Assembly (NCBI RefSeq): GCF_001507545.1
Contig: NZ_LQBP01000005.1
Span: 1 to 64,000 of the forward strand
Source of the DNA: Ruegeria profundi
GTDB lineage: Bacteria > Pseudomonadota > Alphaproteobacteria > Rhodobacterales > Rhodobacteraceae
DNA: 64,000 bases
Direction of reading: 5' to 3'
Part shown: positions 57,688-64,000 of the stretch, piece by piece
Layout: each line of letters opens with the position of its first letter
Numbering within the stretch: position 1 is the stretch's first letter
Position numbers and translations under genes: made by a program
Notes under the pieces: model-generated
The model's database searches: none
The model's input: the letters and a program-made list of their open reading frames with translations, nothing else
Told to the model about the DNA's origin: nothing

Positions 57688-59427
57688 TCAGTCGAAATCG
57701 GGCTCGTCCCGGTGCAGGTCGCGCACGGCATAGGCTGTATCCTGTGCCTTGCTCAACGTCCACTGGATGCGCGTCGCATACTCCATTGCGCGCCCGGATA
57801 GAACGATCTGTTTTGTCGCGCGTGGCTTCAACCGGCCTTTTTCGAGATAAACGCTTGGTTCAACGGTTAGTTTTGCAGCACCATCATGACGGAAAACCCA
57901 GATTTCCCCGCTTTTGAGAGCCATTGACACCGCCGCACCGCCCAGATCAATGGCCGCATCAACATCCGGATGCAGGTGAAACCGGATGTCATAACCAATC
58001 CCATTCAGGCCCGACGCATCCAGCGCCCTGTCAAATTGCCGTTTGGCCTTGTCGCTGGCGGTCAGCAAAATATCCTCGCCCGTCAGCTCGCGCCCGTCGA
58101 AGCGCAGTTCGAACGTGCGGGCGTGGGTCAGACCGAAAACCTTGGTATAGCCGTCATGCCCGGCCATGAAGCGTGCGCCTTCCATCGGCTCTTCAAACTC
58201 CACCGGTACATCCTTGGGGGCGTCCACCAGTGCCTCGCTGTCGCTGCCGGGTCCTGCATTCGCCAATCGGGCACTGGAATACCCATCAAGACATAGCGTC
58301 GAATGAGACGGCGTCGCCCGTCCGGCCCGCCGCCATTCCGCACCGAAAGTTTCACCGGACCCGCAGTTCACAATCAACGGCCGCCGGCCTGATGTGAGTT
58401 CAAAGGCAAGGGTAGACGCGTGCGCATTGTAAGATGCAGCCCCTGTGGGCGGCGCGCTGGCGTCCAGGATCACACTTGTGCGCCCTGCGTAAAGGCGCGC
58501 GTAGCCCATCGCCAGACCGGATGCGGGCTGGGGTCGAACGCCGCTTTGGGCGAGGGCCTGATCCAATCGCCCCTCGACGCCGCGGCCCCCGCCATGAAAC
58601 CGGGCAAGGGCGCCATCGGAATGGCGCAAGCTGCGCAAGGTGGGCGCGATGCGCTTGATCGCGTCGGCCTGCGCGCCGGGCGTCCCCCGCCCCAAAGCGC
58701 TGAGCGCGGCCGAGGTCCAGGACAACAAAGTAAAGACTTCCAACAGTTCTTCGGGATTGCGGGTGGAAATCCCACCCTGCCGGTCAACTTGTTTCTCGCA
58801 TTCCTTTGCAAGGGCGCGCAGGGCCGGGTCTGACATCTGTTCCAGCCCTTTCAGCGCCAGCCCGGCCTGCACCAAACCGGCCAGCGCCTCGAATCGCGGC
58901 AGGCCCGGCGTGGCTGCGTGCCAGCGCTTTGACAGGAACCATGTTTGTTGTGCCAACGCGCGGAAGAACAGACGGGTTCGCTTTTCATCCGCACCCCGCA
59001 GCAGGAAGGCCGCGTGATTAATCCAACGCATCACGCGCCGTCCGGTCAGATCTGGGGCCCATCCGGGCCCATGCCCGCGCCCATGCGCTTCGATCCAGCC
59101 CCAAACCCAACGCTGCGCCTTGTCGCGCGCCCGCATGTCTCCGACTGCGGCAAGATCATCCAGCCAGGCAAACCCGTGGCGCTCGTTGTCAAACCCGGTG
59201 CTGGGCGCGGTAACGTCCCACAGATCTGTATCTTCAGCCTCGACCAGATATCCGGCAAACAGCAAATTGCCCGCAACCAATTGCCGCCCGCGCGCAAACG
59301 ATCCAACGGTACGGGGTTCAGGCTCGGTCACGAAGCCGGTGACTGCCTTGCGTCTCTGGCTGAGCCGCGCGTACAGGCGGTTCTGAAACCGCGTCCACCG
59401 GTTTGTCATGGTATCTGTCTTTGACAT
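57688..59427 (-). CDS. heparinase II/III-family protein
   Basis: A 579-residue protein with an N-terminal alpha-helical toroid (about 50-300) and a C-terminal beta-sandwich of the heparinase II/III family ([33 protein letters not shown] carries the pattern). The family includes polysaccharide lyases, yet this member is conserved next to rsmB and purH in Alphaproteobacteria and its substrate is not known. I see no signal peptide. Two starts (59427 and 59409) are close; the upstream one is used. Confidence 0.85.
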   Translation of the reverse strand: MSKTDTMTNRWTRFQNRLYARLSQRRKAVTGFVTEPEPRTVGSFARGRQLVAGNLLFAGYLVEAEDTDLWDVTAPSTGFDNERHGFAWLDDLAAVGDMRARDKAQRWVWGWIEAHGRGHGPGWAPDLTGRRVMRWINHAAFLLRGADEKRTRLFFRALAQQTWFLSKRWHAATPGLPRFEALAGLVQAGLALKGLEQMSDPALRALAKECEKQVDRQGGISTRNPEELLEVFTLLSWTSAALSALGRGTPGAQADAIKRIAPTLRSLRHSDGALARFHGGGRGVEGRLDQALAQSGVRPQPASGLAMGYARLYAGRTSVILDASAPPTGAASYNAHASTLAFELTSGRRPLIVNCGSGETFGAEWRRAGRATPSHSTLCLDGYSSARLANAGPGSDSEALVDAPKDVPVEFEEPMEGARFMAGHDGYTKVFGLTHARTFELRFDGRELTGEDILLTASDKAKRQFDRALDASGLNGIGYDIRFHLHPDVDAAIDLGGAAVSMALKSGEIWVFRHDGAAKLTVEPSVYLEKGRLKPRATKQIVLSGRAMEYATRIQWTLSKAQDTAYAVRDLHRDEPDFD

Positions 59428-59517
59428 GACGCTCGTTACTCTGCCCCTTGCGCTCTGCTGGCGCCTGAGACCCAACGATAGACCGCGCTGGTCGTCAAGT
59501 CACCGAAAAGCGTGCCC

Positions 59518-60774
59518 TTAGGCGGATTTGTTCAGGCAGGCGATGTAGAAGCCATCCATCCCGCCAAGGTCTGCCCAGTAATCGGGCCGCAGGCGCAAGC
59601 CGCCCTCTGGCGTAATCCATTCCTGATCCACACCGGAAATCTTCAGCGCTTCGCGGTCGACCGTCATGTCGGGGTGTTGATCCAATGCCTCTTCAATCTG
59701 CACCTCCCCCTCGTCCGGCAGCAGCGAGCAGGTGCAGTAGACCAGCCGCCCACCGGGTTTCAGTAAGGTCCAGGCATGGGCAAGCATCTGCGTCTGCAAC
59801 GCGATCAGTCCGGCGAATTCCGAGCCGTCCTTGGCAAAGGGCAAATCGGGATGCCGCCGAATCGTGCCAGTGGCCGAGCACGGCGCGTCGAGCAGGATGG
59901 CGTCGTACTGGCCCTGATGCTCTAGCGCATCGCCTGCAATGACATTTGCTTGCAGATTTGTGCGCTTGAGATTCTCGCGGACTTTTTCCAGACGCGAATC
60001 CGAAATATCCAGCGCTGTGACAGTCGCCCCGGCAGCGGCCAGTTGCAGCGTCTTGCCACCGGGTGCCGCACAAAGATCCAGTAAGGTTTCTCCGGCCCGT
60101 GGTGCCAGAATGCGCACTGGTAAAGCCGCCGCGGCATCCTGCACCCACCAGTCACCCTTGGCGAACCCCGGCAGGGTCGAGACCTGCCCCGCATCGTGAA
60201 CACGAAGTGACCCGGTCGGCAGCGCCTCTCCGGGTCCGGTTGCACCCGGCTTGACCGTGATATCCAGTGGAGCGCCAGCGAAATGGGTACGTTCCATTCC
60301 TGCGACGGCGTCCGCCCCCCAGGCCGCGATCAATGGCTCGCGTAGCCAATCGGGCATACGCGGTACACGCATTTTGGGCCAGGCCTCGGGTCCTTCGGCG
60401 GCCACTTTACGCAGAACCGCATTCACCAGACCCTTGAGCCGCCCATGCTTGCGCGACCGGCCCACGATTTCGACCATGGAATTAACCACGCCATGTGCAG
60501 CTTCACCCAAGCACAGCTCAACCGCGCCCAGACGCAGCGCGTTCCGGACAGTCAAAGCGGGCGTGCGATTCAGATGGTTGTCCAGCAACCGGTCGGCGCG
60601 TTCAAGCCCGCGAAGGGTTTGCAAGGTCAGACGTTGCGCCCGGGCGCGATCGTCCGGTGCAAGCCGGTCCAACGCGCCGGCGGCCAGGCATTCAGGCAAA
60701 AGCCGCCCTTCGCCCAGTATTTGATCCAGCAGATAGATCGCGCTGCGTCGCGCCGCTGTTGCGTTGTCGGACAT
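59518..60774 (-). CDS. rsmB: 16S rRNA (cytosine-967-C5)-methyltransferase
   Basis: A 418-residue methyltransferase. The N-terminal NusB-like domain (RRSAIYLLDQILGEG, HGVVNSMVEIVGRSRKHGRLKGLVNAVLR) is followed by the SAM-dependent domain with LLDLCAAPGGKTLQLAAAGA, DAILLDAPCSATGTIRRHPD (catalytic Cys) and GGRLVYCTCSLLPDEGE (second Cys). It methylates C967 of 16S rRNA. It diverges from the SDHAF4-like gene. Confidence 0.94.
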   Translation of the reverse strand: MSDNATAARRSAIYLLDQILGEGRLLPECLAAGALDRLAPDDRARAQRLTLQTLRGLERADRLLDNHLNRTPALTVRNALRLGAVELCLGEAAHGVVNSMVEIVGRSRKHGRLKGLVNAVLRKVAAEGPEAWPKMRVPRMPDWLREPLIAAWGADAVAGMERTHFAGAPLDITVKPGATGPGEALPTGSLRVHDAGQVSTLPGFAKGDWWVQDAAAALPVRILAPRAGETLLDLCAAPGGKTLQLAAAGATVTALDISDSRLEKVRENLKRTNLQANVIAGDALEHQGQYDAILLDAPCSATGTIRRHPDLPFAKDGSEFAGLIALQTQMLAHAWTLLKPGGRLVYCTCSLLPDEGEVQIEEALDQHPDMTVDREALKISGVDQEWITPEGGLRLRPDYWADLGGMDGFYIACLNKSA

Positions 60775-60863
60775 AGAACCGCCTTTGATTATAAACGCGT
60801 CCGCATTGCCAACAGCGGACGCGGGCGTATATCAAGCCCATGCACGGAAAGGAACCCGATGTC

Positions 60864-61046
60864 ATGAGTGACGACCGCAAAGACCTGCCCCCTGCCGCCC
60901 AACGCGCACTGGCCGAGGCGGAAGAGCGCCGCAAGAAAGCCGATACCGAAGCCAAGAAGATGCCCAGGGAACTGGGTGGTCGCGATGGGCCCGACCCCGC
61001 ACGCTATGGCGATTGGGAGAAAAAAGGCATCGCGATCGATTTCTAA
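60864..61046 (+). CDS. DUF1674 / succinate dehydrogenase assembly factor 4-like protein
   Basis: A 60-residue protein whose C terminus has the family's signature: ELGGRDGPDPARYGDWEKKG ending IAIDF. The N-terminal half is charged and helical. Mitochondrial SDHAF4 helps to flavinate and protect the SdhA subunit; bacterial members are assumed to do likewise. ATG 60864 is the likely start, with GGAACCC upstream; a longer frame from 60840 is possible. No sdh genes lie in the window. Confidence 0.88.
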   Translation: MSDDRKDLPPAAQRALAEAEERRKKADTEAKKMPRELGGRDGPDPARYGDWEKKGIAIDF

Positions 61047-61146
61047 TCCTCCGACCCGGTGACGCGCGAAAAAGACGCTAAACCGGTGGTGTCGTACATT
61101 TGAGTCAACGCGCACCGCCTGTTGTGCAGGCCGTGCCGTGACCGGT

Positions 61147-61956
61147 TCATAGCCCCAGCACATCAACCATATCGTACTGGCCGGGCGTCTTGCCTTGCCC
61201 CCACAGCGCTGCTTTCAGCGCGCCGCGAGCAAAGATGGCGCGGTCAGTGGCAAGGTGGCGCAGCACGATCCTTTCACCGGGGGCGGCAAAAAGAACGTCA
61301 TGCTCACCCACGATGTCACCGCCGCGAATGGCGTGAAACCCGATGTCGCCCCTTTTGCGCGCGCCGGTGATGCCATCGCGGCCCCTGTCGGCCACATCTG
61401 CCAGCTTGACGCCCCGCCCTTCGGCGGCGGCCTCACCCAGCATCAACGCGGTGCCCGAAGGAGCATCGACCTTGTGGTGGTGGTGGCCTTCGATCACCTC
61501 GATATCAAAATCCTCATCCAGCGCGGCGGCGACTTTTTTGGTAAGTTGCACCAGCAAGTTGACACCAAGGCTCATGTTCCCCGCCCGTACGATGACAGCA
61601 TGGCGCGCGGCAGGCTCTAACGCTGCGATCTGGTCCTCGGTCATTCCGGTGGTGCCGATCACATGCACGCAACGCGCCTGTGCCGCCAGAGCAGCAAATC
61701 CCAGTGTCGCCTCAGGCGCTGTGAAATCAATCACCGCCTGTGCCTGCGCGAAAGCCTCCAGCGGGTCATCGGTCACTTTGACACCCAGCGCCTGAGCACC
61801 CATTGTTTCGCCTACGTCCTGACCGATCCAGTCATGACCCTCACGCTCGACCACTCCGACCAGACGGGCGTGGTCGCTGTCCGAAACAGTCTTGATCAGC
61901 ATCTGCCCCATGCGGCCCGAAGCCCCTGTGATAACGATCCCCGGAATATGGGTCAT
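61147..61956 (-). CDS. dapB: 4-hydroxy-tetrahydrodipicolinate reductase
   Basis: A 269-residue enzyme of lysine and diaminopimelate synthesis. [16 protein letters not shown] is the NAD(P)-binding loop, [16 protein letters not shown] is the conserved middle segment, and [18 protein letters not shown] is the DapB active-site signature with the catalytic His and Lys. Length is standard. It diverges from rbfA with a gap of about 90 bp. Confidence 0.96.
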   Translation of the reverse strand: MTHIPGIVITGASGRMGQMLIKTVSDSDHARLVGVVEREGHDWIGQDVGETMGAQALGVKVTDDPLEAFAQAQAVIDFTAPEATLGFAALAAQARCVHVIGTTGMTEDQIAALEPAARHAVIVRAGNMSLGVNLLVQLTKKVAAALDEDFDIEVIEGHHHHKVDAPSGTALMLGEAAAEGRGVKLADVADRGRDGITGARKRGDIGFHAIRGGDIVGEHDVLFAAPGERIVLRHLATDRAIFARGALKAALWGQGKTPGQYDMVDVLGL

Positions 61957-62047
61957 TGTGCTGGTCCTTTCGTATTTGTCGGCTCAAAGCCTCCTACCCC
62001 GTTCGCGCCCGCTTGGCAAAGCCCTGCTTTGGGCTTAGATCGGGGGT

Positions 62048-62443
62048 ATGGCAAAGAACAAATTCCACGATGGCCCCGGCCCGTCCCAACGACAGCTGCG
62101 CGTCGGCGAGCTGATCCGCCGCACCCTGTCCGAGGTTCTGGCGCGCGGAGATGTCCACGACCCCGACCTGAATCGCATGTCCATCACTGTGGGTGAGGTG
62201 CGCACTTCACCCGATCTGAAGATCGCGACGGCCTATGTGCTGCCCCTAGGTGGCAAAGGGCAGGAGGACGTGATTGAACTGCTGGCCCGCAACAAGGGTG
62301 AATTGCGGCGCGTGGTTGGCAAGAAGGTCGGCCTGAAATTCTCGCCCGATCTGCGGTTCCGTCTGGATGACACGTTTGATCGTCTGGACGACACACGCCG
62401 CATGTTTGAACAGGACGCGGTGCGCCGCGATCTGGACGAGTGA
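62048..62443 (+). CDS. rbfA: 30S ribosome-binding factor A
   Basis: A 131-residue KH-type protein that matures the 30S subunit and 16S rRNA 5' end. Key parts are [46 protein letters not shown] and the C-terminal [24 protein letters not shown]. It overlaps the next gene by GTGA, so the phosphodiester-glycosidase-like gene is translationally coupled. truB follows, the usual order in ribosome-maturation clusters. Confidence 0.95.
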   Translation: MAKNKFHDGPGPSQRQLRVGELIRRTLSEVLARGDVHDPDLNRMSITVGEVRTSPDLKIATAYVLPLGGKGQEDVIELLARNKGELRRVVGKKVGLKFSPDLRFRLDDTFDRLDDTRRMFEQDAVRRDLDE

Positions 62444-63177
62444 TACGCGCACTTATCTCCTTGGGCGCTGTCCTTTGGGCCGCGCAAGCTGCTGCGGTGA
62501 CCTGCGAAAAGGTGACCCATGAAGAAAAGCGTTACACGGTTTGCGAAGTGGATGCGTCCGAGGCAGACCTTCGCCTGTTTCTGAAGGATGAAAATGGCGA
62601 GTTGCTGGGGCATTTCTCCTCGGTGAACGAAGTGCTGGCCGCCGACGGCAAACGTCTGGCTTTCGCGATGAATGCGGGCATGTACCACGATGACCGCTCA
62701 CCCGTTGGCCATTATGTCGAAGATGGTCAAGAACAGATGCGCGTGATCCCCAATGCAGGGCCGGGCAATTTCGGCCTGTTGCCCAACGGAGTGTTCTGCA
62801 TCCGTGACGGTCGCGCCGACGTGTTCGAAACGCTGGACTACGTAGATCGGGCACCCTTGTGCCGCTTTGCTACCCAGTCCGGCCCGATGCTGGTGATTGA
62901 CGGGGAATTGCATCCGCGTTTTCTGCCTGATTCGACCTCGCTCTATGTGCGCAATGGGGTGGGCACCAGCGCGGATGGGGCGCGGGCGGTGTTTGCAATC
63001 TCGGACGATTATGTCACCTTCCACGAGTTTGGCAGCCTGTTTCGCGATGTGCTGAAAACTCCGAACGCGCTGTTTCTCGACGGCAATATTTCCCGAATGT
63101 ATGAGCGGGCCAGCAACCGGTCTGACATCGGGTTTTCGCTGGGTCCCATTGTGGGGGTGGTAGAAGACGCGCCCTGA
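62440..63177 (+). CDS. phosphodiester glycosidase (NAGPA/DUF2233) family protein
   Basis: A 245-residue protein with a signal peptide ([15 protein letters not shown]) and the phosphodiester glycosidase domain: [50 protein letters not shown] and [12 protein letters not shown]. The mammalian relative uncovers mannose 6-phosphate; bacterial members act on cell-wall or sugar phosphodiesters. The start is a GTG that overlaps the rbfA stop. Its place between rbfA and truB is an ordinary arrangement in Rhodobacterales, so it may be there only by transcription. Confidence 0.9.
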   Translation: MIRALISLGAVLWAAQAAAVTCEKVTHEEKRYTVCEVDASEADLRLFLKDENGELLGHFSSVNEVLAADGKRLAFAMNAGMYHDDRSPVGHYVEDGQEQMRVIPNAGPGNFGLLPNGVFCIRDGRADVFETLDYVDRAPLCRFATQSGPMLVIDGELHPRFLPDSTSLYVRNGVGTSADGARAVFAISDDYVTFHEFGSLFRDVLKTPNALFLDGNISRMYERASNRSDIGFSLGPIVGVVEDAP

Positions 63178-63237
63178 AATTGACAGCGGCAGAGCGATCC
63201 GCTAGGTCGCGCGCCTCAGCAAGGATCAAGGTGCAAG

Positions 63238-64000
63238 ATGGGACGCAAACGCAAGGGCCGCGACATTTCCGGTTGGCTGGTGGTGGACAAGCCTGCGGGC
63301 ATGACCTCGACCGCTGTGGTCAACAAGGTGCGCTGGGCTATGGACGCCAAGAAAGCGGGCCATGCGGGTACTCTGGACCCCGAAGCAACCGGCGTTTTGG
63401 CCGTGGCTTTGGGTGAGGCGACCAAGACCGTCCCCTACATCACCGATGCGCTGAAAGCCTACACCTTCACCGTGCGTCTAGGACAAGCCACCAACACCGA
63501 CGATGCCGAGGGCGAAGTGATTGCGCAGAGCGATGCGCGCCCTTCGGATGACGATATCAAACAGGCGCTGACCCCGTTTCTGGGCGACATCATGCAGGTG
63601 CCGCCCAAGTTCTCAGCCGTGAAGATCGACGGACAGCGTGCTTACAAGCTGGCTCGCGATGGTGAGGATGTGGAACTGTCCGCCCGCCCGCTTTGGGTTG
63701 AGGAACTGGTTCTGGTCGACCGCCCTGATCAAGACCACGTTGTGCTAGAGATGACCTGCGGCAAAGGCGGCTATGTCCGCTCGATTGCCCGCGATCTGGG
63801 CGAAGCACTGGGATGCCACGGCCACGTCAAAGAACTGCGCCGCATCTGGTCCGGCCCGTTCGAGGCCGAAGACGGCCTGAGCATCGAGCAGATCGACGAA
63901 ATGGCCAAGACACCCGCGCTGGACGAGTATCTACACCCGCTGGAAACCGGCCTGACCGACCTGCCAGAGCTGAAGTGCACCCCTGAGGGCGCCACCCGTC
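63238..64000 (+). CDS. truB: tRNA pseudouridine(55) synthase, cut by the window end
   Basis: The first 254 residues of Tru[20 protein letters not shown] and [26 protein letters not shown] hold the catalytic Asp (G-T-L-D-P) and the conserved H-x-G-T-L box, and [21 protein letters not shown] and [16 protein letters not shown] are further family motifs. The enzyme forms pseudouridine 55 in the T loop. AAGGATCAAGG lies before the ATG. The frame stays open to the last base, so only the C-terminal part is missing from view. Confidence 0.95.
   Translation, partial: MGRKRKGRDISGWLVVDKPAGMTSTAVVNKVRWAMDAKKAGHAGTLDPEATGVLAVALGEATKTVPYITDALKAYTFTVRLGQATNTDDAEGEVIAQSDARPSDDDIKQALTPFLGDIMQVPPKFSAVKIDGQRAYKLARDGEDVELSARPLWVEELVLVDRPDQDHVVLEMTCGKGGYVRSIARDLGEALGCHGHVKELRRIWSGPFEAEDGLSIEQIDEMAKTPALDEYLHPLETGLTDLPELKCTPEGATR

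Noticed and set aside
1-64000. CRISPR arrays, rRNA genes or insertion sequences
   Set aside because: No regularly spaced repeats, no 16S/23S-like stretches and no transposase or terminal inverted repeats were recognised by eye.

Overview
The window looks like the chromosome of a marine alphaproteobacterium of the Rhodobacterales (Roseobacter group). The reasons are the GC-rich coding sequence, the conserved block rsmB / heparinase-like gene / purH / lspA / DUF3035 / paired M16 peptidases, GTTC-N7-GTTC LexA boxes, an ECF-type TGATCC...CGTA promoter pair, and an ExoY/ExoF/ExoP-type polysaccharide machine. No species is claimed.

Layout. (1) 1-4079: the right end of an integrated island, AT-richer than the rest, with a secreted protein of unknown function, a Sel1-repeat protein, a short tyrosine recombinase and a P4-type integrase. 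It ends at a 47-bp fragment of the 3' half of tRNA-Lys(UUU), read as the attachment-site scar; the intact tRNA-Lys should lie left of the window. (2) 4737-9037: a leftward cluster of a flavin acyl-CoA-dehydrogenase-type enzyme, a free carrier protein, an amino-acid adenylating ligase and a glycosyltransferase. The first three match the set that makes pyrrole-2-carboxyl-carrier protein from proline in pyrrole natural products. (3) 9287-33881: a Wzx/Wzy-type exopolysaccharide locus with nucleotide-sugar genes (RfbC-like epimerase, two SDRs, a cytidylyltransferase, a UGM/amine-oxidase-like flavoprotein), polymerase, flippase, ExoY-like priming transferase, ExoF-like export protein, ExoP-like co-polymerase, WecG-like and two GT2 glycosyltransferases, two sulfotransferases, a Tat-exported GH9 glycanase, and a GMC oxidoreductase with a small Tat-signal partner. 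The product is inferred to be a sulfated polysaccharide.

(4) 34045-38403: a TonB-type energy-transduction operon (unknown periplasmic protein, TolQ/ExbB, two ExbD proteins, TonB), then a porin with a strong terminator. The second ExbD has Asn where the first has the proton-carrying Asp. (5) 38461-43558: two divergent transcription units facing each other across two matching ECF-type promoters. One side holds an FAD oxidoreductase, a chalcone-isomerase-like protein, an MFS carrier and two DUF3833 proteins; the other holds an SDR. This resembles the RpoE/ChrR singlet-oxygen lipid-modification regulon, but no cyclopropane-synthase-type methyltransferase is present here.

(6) 43562-52143: the mutagenesis genes imuB and dnaE2, each with its own LexA box 17-18 bp before the start codon. 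They are separated by unrelated genes (I78-like lipoprotein, class III alcohol dehydrogenase, NYN/LOTUS protein, EamA carrier, group III truncated hemoglobin), and imuA is not visible. (7) 52313-64000: housekeeping genes: two M16 peptidases, DUF3035 lipoprotein, lspA, purH, heparinase-like gene, rsmB, SDHAF4-like factor, dapB, rbfA, phosphodiester-glycosidase-like gene and a truB cut by the window end.

No rRNA, intact tRNA, CRISPR array or insertion sequence was recognised. All family assignments come from reading motifs; no database search was run.
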